Origin: an uncultured Bacteroidales bacterium
Lineage (GTDB): Bacteria; Bacteroidota; Bacteroidia; Bacteroidales; UBA932
Length of the DNA: 64,000 nt
NCBI GenBank assembly: GCA_946405435.1
Contig: CAMJHF010000001.1
Span: forward strand, 183,145 to 247,144
Direction: 5' to 3'
Shown here piece after piece: positions 1 to 10,026 of this stretch. Under the pieces are notes generated by a model. It was not told where the DNA came from. It saw only the letters and a program-made list of their open reading frames with translations, and did no database searches. The position numbers and the translations under genes are program-made. Within the stretch, counting starts at the first letter, position 1, and every line of letters starts with the position of its first letter.

Positions 1-999
1 ATCTCCATCTTCTCGATGTTCATGAGCAATACGGCCACCGCCGCCATGATGCTGGCATTCCTGGCCCCCGTGCTCAAGGCTCTTCCAGACGATGAAACCG
101 GCAAGGTCGGACTGGCCCTTTCCATCCCTGTGGCCGCCAACCTCGGAGGTATCGGAACGCCTATCGGCACTCCTCCCAACGCCATTGCGATAGGCGCGTT
201 GGAGAATGCCGGCTACCAGATAGGCTTCGCCACCTGGATGTCCCGCATGATTCCTTACGTGATAGTGATGATCCTTATCGCGTGGGTACTCCTGCAGCTT
301 TTCTTCCCTTTCAAGTCCGACAAGATCGAACTCAAGATAGAGGCCAAGTCGCACAAGTGGGGTTGGAAGGACTATGTGGCATGGATTACCTTCTTCGTGA
401 CCATACTCCTGTGGGTTACTGAATCCCTTACCGGAATCAACTCCAACATAGTGGCCCTCATACCTCTTGCCGTATACACCTGCACCGGAGTGTTCGGCAA
501 GGAGGACATCAAGGATATCAACTGGAGCGTGCTCTGGCTGGTCGCCGGAGGTTTTGCACTCGGTACTGGTCTCAACAAGACCGGTCTCGCGGCCACCCTT
601 ATCAACGCCATACCGTTCAGCGCCATGAACGTTGTCGTGGTCATGATCATCGCTGGCCTCCTCTGCTACTTCCTCAGCAACTTCATCAGCAACTCCGCCA
701 CCGCAGCACTGCTGGTACCTATACTTATCGTGGTCGGCACTGCGATGGCCGATCCTACTGCGGCCAACAATGCCCAGTTCTTGGCACTCGGCGGCATGAA
801 TGCAATGATTCCTTTCATCGCGGTCTGCGCATCCATCGCCATGCTGTTCCCGATTTCCACGCCTCCTAATGCCATAGCCTCCTCCACCGGACTTGTCAAG
901 ACGGCCCAGATGGCCAAGGTCGGCATCATCATCGGCGTAATCGGTTTCGTGCTGGGTTATTTCCTGCTTACCAAGATTTTCCCTTTCCCTTTGGCATAA
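1..999 (+). CDS. DASS/SLC13-family sodium:dicarboxylate (or sulfate) symporter, C-terminal part
   Basis: Inner-membrane secondary transporter; the reading frame is open from the first base, so the N-terminus lies outside the window and 332 residues are visible. Two inverted-repeat signatures of the DASS family are present: SNTATA (about residues 9-14) followed by GTPIGTPPNA (about 52-61), and later SNSATAA followed by ISTPPNA near the C-terminus. These SNT and TPPN motifs form the sodium and carboxylate sites in known members. Hydrophobic helices occupy most of the rest. Its stop is one base before the start of a porin gene, so the two are probably co-transcribed and could import the same anionic substrate. 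Substrate is inferred only at family level. Confidence 0.9.
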   Translation: MSIFSMFMSNTATAAMMLAFLAPVLKALPDDETGKVGLALSIPVAANLGGIGTPIGTPPNAIAIGALENAGYQIGFATWMSRMIPYVIVMILIAWVLLQLFFPFKSDKIELKIEAKSHKWGWKDYVAWITFFVTILLWVTESLTGINSNIVALIPLAVYTCTGVFGKEDIKDINWSVLWLVAGGFALGTGLNKTGLAATLINAIPFSAMNVVVVMIIAGLLCYFLSNFISNSATAALLVPILIVVGTAMADPTAANNAQFLALGGMNAMIPFIAVCASIAMLFPISTPPNAIASSTGLVKTAQMAKVGIIIGVIGFVLGYFLLTKIFPFPLA

Positions 1000-1000
1000 T

Positions 1001-2035
1001 ATGAAAAAGTTATTTATAATTGCCGCGGCCCTTCTGGCCGGCGCCGTGGCTTTCGCACAGGAGGAGACTCCTCAGTTCAGCTATAAAGAAGGCGGTTTCG
1101 CCAGCGTTCCCAAGGTGGGCGCATACATCATAGGATCCTACAAGTACAGCGACCTCGAAGGCGCCCACGGCGGCCCCGGCTTCAACGCCCGCCTGATCCG
1201 TGCCTACGTGGACGGAAGCATCTTCCACCAGTTCAACTACCGCGTGCAGCTGCAGTTCAACGGTGGCCCCCATGTCAAGGATTTCTATGTGGAGTGGGCC
1301 AAGTACAAGTTCTTCTCCGTCAAGATGGGCCAGTTCAAGCGGGCCTTCACCTTCGAGAATCCCATGAACCCCTGGGATGTGGGTGCCGGAGATTTCTCTT
1401 TCCTGGTGCAGAAGATGGCCGGAATGGGCGACCGCCTCGGCGAGGCCAACATGGGCGGACGCGACCAGGGCATCCAGATCCAGGGAGACTTCCTCCCCGT
1501 GGGCAAGGACAACCATAACCTCTTCCACTACCAGCTGGGCATCTGGAACGGCCAGGGCATCAACGTGGCGGATGCCGACCTTCGCAAAGACGTCATCGGA
1601 ACCATACAGATCCAGCCTATAAAGGGTCTCAAACTGGGCGTGTTCGGATGGATGGGCAACTGGATCAACGCCGAGGGCACCAGCCTCAAGCGTGAAAGGG
1701 TGAGCGCAGGTCTGTCCTACGACCGTGACAACTGGACTCTCCGCGGCGAATATGCCACTGCAATAGCAGGGGAGAAGGAGCAGAGCGGTCCCGCCGACGC
1801 TTTCTACATAACTGCAGGCGTACCCGTCACCGACTGGTTCAAGGTGTATCTCAAGTGGGACGAGTTCCGTTCTGCCGCCACAGCCGCCACTAGCCATGAT
1901 ATGTATTCTTGTATAGCCAATTTCCGCCTGCACAAGAATCTTAACTTCCAGCTTGAGTACCGCCGCCACAACAACCGGCTGCTGCCCAATCCAGGCTACA
2001 ACGAAATCTGGCTGGAAACCTACATCCGCTGGTAA
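1001..2035 (+). CDS. Phosphate-selective porin O/P-like outer membrane channel
   Basis: A 344-residue protein with a clear signal peptide (MKKLFIIAAALLAGAVAFAQ). The rest alternates polar and aromatic residues as in beta-barrel strands and ends in an aromatic/basic strand (LETYIRW), typical of outer membrane insertion. The segment around residues 100-150 (VEWAKYKFFSVKMGQFKRAF and the following GDRLGE region) resembles the OprO/OprP porin family, where a basic constriction favours anions. It starts one base after the upstream symporter stop, so the pair probably forms an outer/inner membrane uptake route. The exact substrate is not visible in the sequence. Confidence 0.75.
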   Translation: MKKLFIIAAALLAGAVAFAQEETPQFSYKEGGFASVPKVGAYIIGSYKYSDLEGAHGGPGFNARLIRAYVDGSIFHQFNYRVQLQFNGGPHVKDFYVEWAKYKFFSVKMGQFKRAFTFENPMNPWDVGAGDFSFLVQKMAGMGDRLGEANMGGRDQGIQIQGDFLPVGKDNHNLFHYQLGIWNGQGINVADADLRKDVIGTIQIQPIKGLKLGVFGWMGNWINAEGTSLKRERVSAGLSYDRDNWTLRGEYATAIAGEKEQSGPADAFYITAGVPVTDWFKVYLKWDEFRSAATAATSHDMYSCIANFRLHKNLNFQLEYRRHNNRLLPNPGYNEIWLETYIRW

Positions 2036-2066
2036 TTTTACGGGTCATACTTTCAAATATATTCAG

Positions 2067-2074
2067 TATATTTG
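2067..2074 (+). promoter_or_regulatory. TAnnTTTG -7 element for the AddB-like gene
   Basis: TATATTTG matches the Bacteroidota -7 consensus. It ends 6 nt before the ATG at 2081, so the transcript is probably leaderless. A longer start at the TTG of 2072 would lie inside this box and is therefore unlikely. Confidence 0.6.
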
Positions 2075-2080
2075 TATGGT

Positions 2081-4843
2081 ATGGTTCCCTTTCTTAGACA
2101 AGTCGCAAAACATTATTATGATGGAAGCAGGGACATTAGCAGTCTCTGCTTCATTTTTCCCAACCGCAGGGCGCTGCGGTTTTTCGAGCATTACCTTGGG
2201 CTGGAAATAGCTGCTGCCGGCACGGGGCCGTTGATAAGTCCGCAGTTGTTCACTATGAACGACTTCTTCTATCACGCCACGGCCGAAACGCCCTCGGACC
2301 GCATCCCCCTGCTGCTGGAGCTCTACAGCTGCTACAGGGACCTCAATCCCTCGGCAGAGCCTCTGGACGATTTCATCTTCTGGGGAGATACTCTCCTGGG
2401 AGATTTCGACGACTTGGACAAATACCTTGTGAATCCGGAGCACCTCTTTGCCAACATTACGGATTTCAAAGAGATGCAGGATGACTACTCCTACCTTAGC
2501 GATGCCCAGCGCGAGGCGCTGCTGCGGTTTGTGGACCATTTCAAGACCTCCGGAGCCGTCAAGGAGGGCTTCCTGAGCATCTGGCGTATCCTTCTGCCCT
2601 TGTACAATTCATTCAAGGATGCACTAAAATCCAAAGGCATGTCCTACGAGGGCATGGTTTACCGCGAGCTCGCCGGGCGCCTGCAAAGCGGAGGCGCGCA
2701 GGATATCGCCAAGGAGCGCTTCCCCGAAGTGAAGAAGTTTGTCTTTGTGGGATTGAACGCCCTGAACGAATGCGAGAAGATGCTGCTGCGAAAACTCCAC
2801 CGTGCCGGCATTGCCGAGTTCTGCTGGGATTACCGTTCAGACTTTATCCGCGACCCCCTCAACAAGTCATCCTTGTTCCTGAAGGAATTCACTGCCGAAT
2901 TCCCCAGTTCTTTCCGGTCCGACCCCGACGGCCTGCCGGAAACCCGTTTCAATGTACTCAGCGTGCCGGGCGGCATTGCGCAGGCCAAGCAGCTTCCGGA
3001 GATACTCTCGCGCTGCGCCCCGTCTCCAGGAATCGAAACTGCAGTGGTCCTGCCGGACGAGCAGATGCTGATTCCGGTGCTGAATTCCATCCCCGGGCAT
3101 GTGCAAAAGCTCAATGTGACAATGGGTTACCCCATTGCCGGCAGCCAGATGTGGACTCTCCTTGGCGACCTTGGCTCCCTTCAGCTCCACCTCCGGCAGC
3201 GAGGCGGTGAGTGGTTTTTCTATCATAGGCAGCTCTGGGCCGTCGTCTCAAATTCCATAGTAAAGTCCGTACTCTCGGAGGAGGGACGGCAGCTGCTCGA
3301 CGAATGCCGCAAGGCGCGAAAGTACTATATACCCTGCAGCGACCTGCAGGGCGACCCCGTGCTGGAAGTCCTTTTCCGCCCGGTTGTCACCAGTTCCGCC
3401 GCCGCGCCGACCGGCCCTCTCTGCACCTGGCTGCAGGACGTTCTCGCCACCCTTGGTCCCAGGCTCAAGTCGTTGGAGGATATGCAGTTCGAGCTGGACT
3501 TCGCAAAGCTCTGCCATGAGTCCGTAGGCCGCCTGAAGGACTGCGCCCTTGAACTGCAGCCGGCCTCGTTCTTCCGCCTCCTGATGCAGGTGCTCTCCGG
3601 GGCCACCGTGCCCTTTGAGGGCGAGCCTCTCGAGGGGCTGCAGATCATGGGGCCGCTGGAGCTCCGCGCCATGGACTTCGACAATCTCATCATACTGAGC
3701 TGCAACGAGGGCGTATTCCCTCGCCGCTCCGTCAGTTCGTCATTCATTCCGCCCGAACTGCGCAAGGGCTTCGGCCTTCCTACCTACGAGTACCAGGATG
3801 CGGTGTGGGCCTACTACTTCTACAGGATGATACAGCGGTGCACCAATGTCTGGCTTGTCTACGATTCCCGCACCGAGGGACTCAAGGGCGGTGAACCCAG
3901 CCGCTATCTTCGCCAGCTGGAAATGCATTTCGGATTGGATGTCAGTCATTTTGAGGCTCAGACAACGCTGGGGCGCGGCCAGGAAGAAGGCGAGATTCCA
4001 AAAACTCCGCAGGACCTGGACGCCCTGAAGGCCCGCAATCTTTCCGCAAGTGCCGTCAAGAGCTTCCTTACATGTCCGGTGCAGTTCTACTATGCCAAGG
4101 TCAAGGGACTGGAGGCTGAACAGGAGGTCACCGAGTCCCTGGATGCCGGCATGCTGGGCACGGTGATGCATGCCACCATGCAGGAGCTGTATCCCCGCGG
4201 CACGGTGGCCGACGCTGCCTTCATAGGCTCCCTGCTGAAGTCTGGCGAGCGCATCAAGTCCATAGTAAACGCCAACATCTGCAAGGAACTCAAGACCTTC
4301 GAGGTGAGCGGACGCAACCTTGTCTTTGCCGATGTGATCTGCAGCTATGTAGAGGCTGTGCTCAAGGCAGACCTGGACCAGGTCCGCCTGAACGGCCCCT
4401 TCCGGATACTTGGCGCGGAGCGATTCGTGCAGCAGACCATTAGGGGCTTTAACTTCGTGGGCTTCATAGACCGCCTTGACAGTTATTGCCCGGGACAGAT
4501 CAGGGTAGTTGATTACAAAACCGGGCGGGTGAACCCTGAAGACCTGGATTTCAGTCCCGGCGGCGATATCCCCCAGATCGGCCTTCAGTTATATATGTAC
4601 AAGCGTCTCCTGGGTCCTTCGGAGGCCGCCCGGGATATCACCGGGGCCATCTACCAGCCTGCGGCCCTGATTGCCGGCGAAGGTGTTTACTCCCATGCTC
4701 TCGACTCCGAATTCTGCGCCCGCATGGATGCTGAGCTCGACTCCGTGCTGGACAGCATCTGCGACCTTGCCGTCCCCTGGCAGCGGACCGAGAAAAGAGA
4801 AAAATGTGCTTACTGTGACTTTAGAGCTATCTGCGGACGATGA
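2081..4843 (+). CDS. AddB-like PD-(D/E)XK nuclease, inactive-helicase subunit
   Basis: About 920 residues. The N-terminus (FIFPNRRALRFFEHYL) resembles the RexB/AddB family of helicase-like proteins without a Walker A motif. The C-terminal third holds a RecB-type nuclease domain with GFIDRLD and VDYKTG (near residue 810), the metal-binding and catalytic Asp/Lys part of PD-(D/E)XK. One Cys (FLTCPVQFYY, near 665) and a terminal C-x2-C-x5-C (CAYCDFRAIC) match the four-cysteine iron-sulfur staple known in AddB. It overlaps the next gene, a UvrD-type helicase, by 4 bp, so the two probably form a double-strand-break end-resection enzyme equivalent to AddAB/RecBCD. Confidence 0.82.
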   Translation: MVPFLRQVAKHYYDGSRDISSLCFIFPNRRALRFFEHYLGLEIAAAGTGPLISPQLFTMNDFFYHATAETPSDRIPLLLELYSCYRDLNPSAEPLDDFIFWGDTLLGDFDDLDKYLVNPEHLFANITDFKEMQDDYSYLSDAQREALLRFVDHFKTSGAVKEGFLSIWRILLPLYNSFKDALKSKGMSYEGMVYRELAGRLQSGGAQDIAKERFPEVKKFVFVGLNALNECEKMLLRKLHRAGIAEFCWDYRSDFIRDPLNKSSLFLKEFTAEFPSSFRSDPDGLPETRFNVLSVPGGIAQAKQLPEILSRCAPSPGIETAVVLPDEQMLIPVLNSIPGHVQKLNVTMGYPIAGSQMWTLLGDLGSLQLHLRQRGGEWFFYHRQLWAVVSNSIVKSVLSEEGRQLLDECRKARKYYIPCSDLQGDPVLEVLFRPVVTSSAAAPTGPLCTWLQDVLATLGPRLKSLEDMQFELDFAKLCHESVGRLKDCALELQPASFFRLLMQVLSGATVPFEGEPLEGLQIMGPLELRAMDFDNLIILSCNEGVFPRRSVSSSFIPPELRKGFGLPTYEYQDAVWAYYFYRMIQRCTNVWLVYDSRTEGLKGGEPSRYLRQLEMHFGLDVSHFEAQTTLGRGQEEGEIPKTPQDLDALKARNLSASAVKSFLTCPVQFYYAKVKGLEAEQEVTESLDAGMLGTVMHATMQELYPRGTVADAAFIGSLLKSGERIKSIVNANICKELKTFEVSGRNLVFADVICSYVEAVLKADLDQVRLNGPFRILGAERFVQQTIRGFNFVGFIDRLDSYCPGQIRVVDYKTGRVNPEDLDFSPGGDIPQIGLQLYMYKRLLGPSEAARDITGAIYQPAALIAGEGVYSHALDSEFCARMDAELDSVLDSICDLAVPWQRTEKREKCAYCDFRAICGR

Positions 4844-7590
4844 AGATAATCAAAGCAAGTGCAGGTTCGGGCAAAACCTATACCCTGTCCCATACCTATC
4901 TGGACTTCCTCCTGAAGTCTGACGACCCCTATGCCTACAGGCACCTGCTGGCCGTGACCTTCACCAACAAGGCCACCGCCGAGATGAAGGAAAGGATACT
5001 CAAGGACCTTGCCGCCGCATCCAAGGGTGACGGTCCCAGGGCCCTTCGAGCCCGCCACTATCTGGTGAGCATCCTGCACGACTACGGCGCTTTCGGGGTA
5101 AGTACCATAGACCGCTTCTTCCAGCAGACGCTCCGTTCGTTCGCGCGTGAGCTTGGACAGTTTTCTGCCTACCAGGTGGAACTGGACAAAGAAAGCTTGA
5201 TTTCTGAGTCTATGGACAGGGTGCTCGACGGCGTGTCCGAGGACCAGATCGAGCTTATGAACTGGCTCAAGCTCAATGCAATGGACCAGATTCGCCAGAG
5301 CGGACGTTTCCATCTTGACGACGGTCTGTACGATATGGGCCTGCGTCTTCGGAGCGAGGAATATCAGCGGCTGGCGGAGAGCCTGGGAATCGATTCCGGA
5401 AGAGATTATTCCAAGCAGCGTCTCTCCGACATCAAAAAGCTCTGCGGAGGGATTGTCCGGGACTTCGAAAAAGAGGCTGCGGCGCTGGGAATCAAGCCAG
5501 ACAAGGGGAAGCGTATAAAGTATCCCACATCCAAAAAGGCACTTGCCGACCCTGCCGTGGCCGAGCTGTTCGAAACCAAGTATCAGGTGTATGCAACTGC
5601 CGCCATCGTGGACCGGCAACTCTACGGCCTTGGCGTGGCAAGGGAGTTCGAGGCCGAGTTCGACGCCCTGCTCAAAGAGAAGAGAGTCATGCCTCTGGAC
5701 GAGTCCAACTCGCTGCTCAAGAAGATAATAGACGGCTCCGACGCCCCATTCGTATACGAAAAGACCGGCACCCGCTATGCTCATTATATGCTGGATGAAT
5801 TCCAAGATACATCGCGCCTTCAGTGGGACAATTTCCTTCCTCTGCTCAAAGACGCCGACTCTTCCGGAGAGAACCTCATCGTGGGCGATGTCAAGCAGAG
5901 CATATACCGCTGGCGCGACTCCGACTGGCGTCTGCTCGGCAATGAGGTCCAGAAGGTCTTTCCCGACGCCACCCTGGAGATCAAGGAAGACAACTGGCGC
6001 AGTACCGGGACGGTGGTTACAGTCAATGGCGATTTCTTTGAGTATGCTTCCCGGGCCGTCGGCCTGCAGGACATGTATGAAAAAGTAAAACAGCATGTCA
6101 AGGCGGAGGACAGCCAGCCCGGCTGCGTACGCTTGAGCTTCACCGGAGAGCAGACGCAGGCGGTGCTTGACTCCATAGCCGATGTCCGGTCACGCGGAGC
6201 TCGCCTGGGAGACATCGCGATACTGGTGCGCGGCAAAGCCGAAGGGGCGGCCATTGCCGAGGCCCTTAGGTTGCAGGGCATCAGTTTTATCTCCGACGAC
6301 ACCCTGGACCTCAAAGGGGCCGTCACGGTGCGGAGGCTTGTATCGCTGCTGAGTTTTTACGACAATCCGGCCAACACTGTCGGGAGTTTCCTTGCACAGT
6401 CGGTCGGCGTGGATTTTCCCCGGAACTACCATTCGCTGGTGGATTTCTGCGAGTTCCTGCTTCGCGAGCTGCGGGACTACGACCGTGCATCCTATGATGC
6501 CGAGACCCTCTTCATCGGAGCGTTCATGGACATGCTCCAGGACTGGGTGAGCGTGAACGGCAACAATGTCAAGGCTTTCATCCGCCAGTGGCAGGATAAG
6601 AAAGACTGCTACATAGGCTCTCCTGCCAATTCCGACGCAGTGCGGATAATGACCGTCCATAAGTCCAAGGGTCTTGAGTTTCCACACGTGATTTTCCCGT
6701 TCGCGGACAAGGTGGTACTTTTCAAGACCGTAACCCGCTGGTGCGTCCTCAACGGCGGCGGCTCTGCTCTGGGGCATGGCGCCGACGGCATTTATCCGGT
6801 GGAACTGAGCGGCAGCTCGCTCCGTACCCTCTTTGCCGATGCGTACTTGCAGGAGCGTGAGTTGCAGACAGTTGATAATCTGAATATCTTTTATGTGGCC
6901 ATGACGCGGGCGTCCAAGAGCCTGCACGTGATTGCCAAGAATCCAGCCGAGGCCAAGTCCAAGGCGCTCAAGAATGGAAAGAGCATCGAGTGGTCCAACT
7001 TCTCGGAGATCCTTTACGCCTGGTGCGGCTGCTCGGAAGAGTGGATGGCCGGAGAACCATATGATTTCAGGAAGATGAAGCGCGAGGTCAAGAGCACTGC
7101 GGCAGCGTTCCCTGCTTCATTCGACTCCATACCTCTGGGCGGCAGGCTCAAGGCTTCGCAGGACGCCTCGGATTTCTTCGGAGACGATGGGCTGGTGGGG
7201 GCCGATGCGTCTGGCCGCCTCAAAGGCATACAGCTGCATGCCGTCCTGTCTTCGGCCGGCTCTGCCGCCAGCCTGCCTTCGGGCCTCGGCGCTGCTGATG
7301 CCGCTATGCTTCGGGAGCGTCTCGATTCCCACCCCGAGTGGTTCGGCCCCGGCCTTCGCACGCGCAACGAAGTGTCGGTCTTCGCTGCAGACGGATCCCT
7401 CCACCGCCCCGACAGGGTTGTCGAACACTCCGACGGCTCGGTCGACATCATTGACTATAAGTTCGGAACCGAACGCCCTTCCTACCTCCGCCAGGTCCGC
7501 CGCTACATGGACCTATACCGCGCCATGGGATATGGGCCGATCCGCGGCCATGTGTGGTATGTGCCTGAAGACAAGGTTGTTGAAGTGTAA
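4840..7590 (+). CDS. AddA-like UvrD/Rep-family ATP-dependent helicase-nuclease
   Basis: 916 residues. Superfamily 1A helicase motifs appear in order: Walker A ASAGSGKT (6-13), FTNKATAEM (motif Ia), MLDEFQDTS (Walker B, about 316), GDVKQSIYRWR (about 348), VHKSKGLEFP (about 605) and YVAMTRA (about 684). A C-terminal RecB-like nuclease motif is visible as VDIIDYKFG near residue 870. It is translationally coupled to the AddB-like gene by an ATGA overlap. Together they would unwind and trim DNA ends for RecA-dependent repair. Two nuclease motifs, one per subunit, fit AddAB better than RecBCD. The N-terminal Walker A starting at residue 6 shows the start is correct. Confidence 0.88.
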   Translation: MKIIKASAGSGKTYTLSHTYLDFLLKSDDPYAYRHLLAVTFTNKATAEMKERILKDLAAASKGDGPRALRARHYLVSILHDYGAFGVSTIDRFFQQTLRSFARELGQFSAYQVELDKESLISESMDRVLDGVSEDQIELMNWLKLNAMDQIRQSGRFHLDDGLYDMGLRLRSEEYQRLAESLGIDSGRDYSKQRLSDIKKLCGGIVRDFEKEAAALGIKPDKGKRIKYPTSKKALADPAVAELFETKYQVYATAAIVDRQLYGLGVAREFEAEFDALLKEKRVMPLDESNSLLKKIIDGSDAPFVYEKTGTRYAHYMLDEFQDTSRLQWDNFLPLLKDADSSGENLIVGDVKQSIYRWRDSDWRLLGNEVQKVFPDATLEIKEDNWRSTGTVVTVNGDFFEYASRAVGLQDMYEKVKQHVKAEDSQPGCVRLSFTGEQTQAVLDSIADVRSRGARLGDIAILVRGKAEGAAIAEALRLQGISFISDDTLDLKGAVTVRRLVSLLSFYDNPANTVGSFLAQSVGVDFPRNYHSLVDFCEFLLRELRDYDRASYDAETLFIGAFMDMLQDWVSVNGNNVKAFIRQWQDKKDCYIGSPANSDAVRIMTVHKSKGLEFPHVIFPFADKVVLFKTVTRWCVLNGGGSALGHGADGIYPVELSGSSLRTLFADAYLQERELQTVDNLNIFYVAMTRASKSLHVIAKNPAEAKSKALKNGKSIEWSNFSEILYAWCGCSEEWMAGEPYDFRKMKREVKSTAAAFPASFDSIPLGGRLKASQDASDFFGDDGLVGADASGRLKGIQLHAVLSSAGSAASLPSGLGAADAAMLRERLDSHPEWFGPGLRTRNEVSVFAADGSLHRPDRVVEHSDGSVDIIDYKFGTERPSYLRQVRRYMDLYRAMGYGPIRGHVWYVPEDKVVEV

Positions 7591-7602
7591 TACAAAGAAA
7601 GT

Positions 7603-9135
7603 ATGAAAGAATTCGAAATAACTTGCCCCCTCACGCGCGAGCCGAGGCTCAAGGAGATTGAGGCCAAGGCAGGAGGGCTCCGTTGGGTGCTGAAGAAGCG
7701 CTCCATCGATGCCCGCAAGGAGCCCGTATGGCGTTATCAGTATGAGGCTTACGGCCCAGGAGAGGAACCTGATATATATGTTCAGGAACCGTATAAGGAC
7801 GTGCACGACGCTCCGGCCGTGCTGATAGCCGGCGCCGGTCCGGCAGGCATGTTCGCGGCCCTCAAGCTGCTGACGCTCGGTCTCAAGCCCATCGTGCTCG
7901 AGCGCGGCAAGAATGTGCATGAGCGTAAGTTCGACATGGCCCGCCTGTCCCGCGAGGGCGCGGTGGATCCCGACTCAAACTACTGCTACGGCGAGGGCGG
8001 CGCAGGCGCATTCTCGGACGGTAAACTATATACCCGTTCCTCCAAGCGCGGCGACATCCGCGAAGTATTGCATCAGCTGGTTGCCTTCGGGGCGTCGAAG
8101 GACATTCTTATAGACGCCCATCCTCACATCGGCTCGGACAAGCTCCCGACAATAGTGGAGAATATACGCAAATGTGTCACGGAGCACGGCGGGGAGTATC
8201 TCTTTGGAGCACGCGTATGCGGCATCGAAAGCTCCCCGGAGGGCGTGAAAGCTGTTTGCGCCGACGGACGCAGTTTCAGCGGCCGGCGGCTGATACTTGC
8301 CACCGGGCATTCTGCACGCGACGTCTATGAAATGCTGCAGTCCAGAGGCGGCGCCCTGGAAGCCAAGGGCTTTGCCATGGGCGTGCGGGTGGAGCATCCG
8401 CAGGAGAAAATCAACTTCCACCAGTATCACGGGCAATGGAAACCAGGCGTGCCCGCTGCCGAGTATTCATTCGTGGAACAGGTGGACGGCAGGGGAGTAT
8501 TCTCATTCTGCATGTGTCCGGGGGGCATATTGGTACCCTCTTCCACCGAGCCGCGGACAGTGGTGCTGAACGGCATGTCCAACTCGGGCCGCAGCGGCAA
8601 GTTCGCCAATGCAGGTGTGGTGGTGCAGATTGAGCCCGAAGACGTGCCCGGCGAGGGGCCTTTCCGGCTGATGGATTTCCAGCAGGCGGTGGAGCGCCGC
8701 ATGTTCGACTGGTGCGAGGAGCAGCGCTGCTCCGGAGCCAAGGACATACCGCAGAACCCCATGGCCGCCCCGGCCCAGAGAATGGAAGATTTCTGCCTGG
8801 GACGGCTCAGCAAGAAGATGCCGCCCACTTCTTATTTCCCGGGAGTAATCAGCGCGCCGCTTCACGAACTGCTGCCGCCGATTGTCGCGCAGCGGCTCCA
8901 GAAGGCGTTCCCGCGGATAAAGATGAAGGGGTATTACACCAATGCGGCGCTGCTGCTCGGCGTAGAATCGCGTACGTCATCGCCCGTCAGGGTGCCCAGG
9001 AACCCCGACACGCTCGAGTATCTTTCTGATCCTCTGGTTTATCCTTGCGGAGAGGGTGCGGGCTACTCGGGAGGGATAGTATCAAGCGCGATTGACGGAA
9101 TACGCTGTGCCCAGGCTGCGGCCGCGGCAGTTTAA
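7603..9135 (+). CDS. FAD-dependent oxidoreductase (COG2509-type dehydrogenase)
   Basis: 510 residues. After an N-terminal leader domain of about 70 residues there is a Rossmann FAD-binding motif, GAGPAGMFAA (near 77), and the characteristic YGEGGAGAFSDGKLYT segment (about 127). The C-terminus has a second FAD contact (PCGEGAGYSGGIVSSA), common in this uncharacterised dehydrogenase family. The physiological substrate is unknown. It lies 12 nt after the AddA-like gene and probably shares its transcript. Its TAA stop overlaps the convergent lytic transglycosylase stop, so no intergenic terminator exists between them. Confidence 0.85.
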   Translation: MKEFEITCPLTREPRLKEIEAKAGGLRWVLKKRSIDARKEPVWRYQYEAYGPGEEPDIYVQEPYKDVHDAPAVLIAGAGPAGMFAALKLLTLGLKPIVLERGKNVHERKFDMARLSREGAVDPDSNYCYGEGGAGAFSDGKLYTRSSKRGDIREVLHQLVAFGASKDILIDAHPHIGSDKLPTIVENIRKCVTEHGGEYLFGARVCGIESSPEGVKAVCADGRSFSGRRLILATGHSARDVYEMLQSRGGALEAKGFAMGVRVEHPQEKINFHQYHGQWKPGVPAAEYSFVEQVDGRGVFSFCMCPGGILVPSSTEPRTVVLNGMSNSGRSGKFANAGVVVQIEPEDVPGEGPFRLMDFQQAVERRMFDWCEEQRCSGAKDIPQNPMAAPAQRMEDFCLGRLSKKMPPTSYFPGVISAPLHELLPPIVAQRLQKAFPRIKMKGYYTNAALLLGVESRTSSPVRVPRNPDTLEYLSDPLVYPCGEGAGYSGGIVSSAIDGIRCAQAAAAAV

Positions 9136-10022
9136 AACGTACCCTTCCGGGGAATCGTTATCTTGTAGGTGCGCTGCTCGGCGTTGACGAGCTTGCTGTC
9201 GCGGAGCCACAGGTTGGCTCTTTTGAGCTCGGCATAGGTAATGCCGTACTGTTCCGCAAAATCGGCCAGGCTTTCTAAAGCCCCGGACACTGTGACTGTG
9301 TGCAGCGGCTCAAAGTACGGATATCTCTCTTCGACGTTGTAACCGAAAGCCTCGGGGTTAGTGAAGAGCATTTTTGCCGCCAGGATACGGTAAATGTAAC
9401 GGCTGGTCTCTTCGGGCATCAGCAGGTCGGAGAATTTGCTCTGTTTCTGCTCGGCGATGCGCCTGCTCACCCCGCCCATGCCGCAGTTGTAGCTTGCGGC
9501 CACATTGTACCAGTCTTTGAACTGTTTGTACGCCCGCAGTATGTAGGTGCAGGCAGCTTCGGTTTCCTTGTCTATATTGTAGCGCTCGTCCACCTCGTTG
9601 TTGACGACCATGCCGAACTCGCGGGCCGTGGTCTTGGTAAACTGCCACAGGCCGGCCGCTCCGCTCACCGATACCGCTTTGGGGTCCAGGTTGCTTTCGA
9701 TGACGCAGAGGTACTTGAAGTCATCCGGAACACCCTTTGCCTTCAGCACCGGTTCTATCTGCGGAAAGTAACGTCCGGAGCGCTTGAGCATGAGTGTCGA
9801 GGTGGTATGCATATATGTGAAGTTCAGCAGCTCGCGGTCCATGCGCTCGTACTTCTCCACAGTGTCGAAGCGTATCGTATCACCGCAGAATACGCAGTAT
9901 GCCGGTACGGCAGGCGGAGTTGGGTGCCGCTGGCCGGCCGGCCTGGAGTAAATGCCCTGGGCTGGTACCGGAGACGATATCAGCAGCCATGTCAACGCCA
10001 GGATAATACCAGATTTGTTCAT
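9132..10022 (-). CDS. Membrane-bound lytic murein transglycosylase (MltD-like)
   Basis: 296 residues from the ATG at 10022; a longer frame from 10067 would overlap mnmA and lacks a sensible signal. The N-terminus MNKSGIILALTWLLISS is a signal peptide. The SLT domain shows the catalytic Glu in VIESNLDPKAVS, then SGAAGLWQF, the YNIDKETEAA turn and AASYNCGMG, all standard for family-1 lytic transglycosylases that cleave peptidoglycan between MurNAc and GlcNAc. The C-terminal 50 residues resemble a divergent LysM domain (GITYAELKRANL). It is the last gene of the DUF4290-ftsK-lolA-mnmA operon and follows mnmA by 4 nt. Confidence 0.88.
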   Translation of the reverse strand: MNKSGIILALTWLLISSPVPAQGIYSRPAGQRHPTPPAVPAYCVFCGDTIRFDTVEKYERMDRELLNFTYMHTTSTLMLKRSGRYFPQIEPVLKAKGVPDDFKYLCVIESNLDPKAVSVSGAAGLWQFTKTTAREFGMVVNNEVDERYNIDKETEAACTYILRAYKQFKDWYNVAASYNCGMGGVSRRIAEQKQSKFSDLLMPEETSRYIYRILAAKMLFTNPEAFGYNVEERYPYFEPLHTVTVSGALESLADFAEQYGITYAELKRANLWLRDSKLVNAEQRTYKITIPRKGTF

Positions 10023-10026
10023 ATAT

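Noticed and set aside
1010..1969. Long antisense ORF within the porin gene
   Set aside because: It mirrors the codon bias of the plus-strand gene, has no start signal, and its translation has no domain-like pattern.
2072..2074. TTG start for the AddB-like gene
   Set aside because: It lies inside the TATATTTG box; the ATG at 2081 is preferred.
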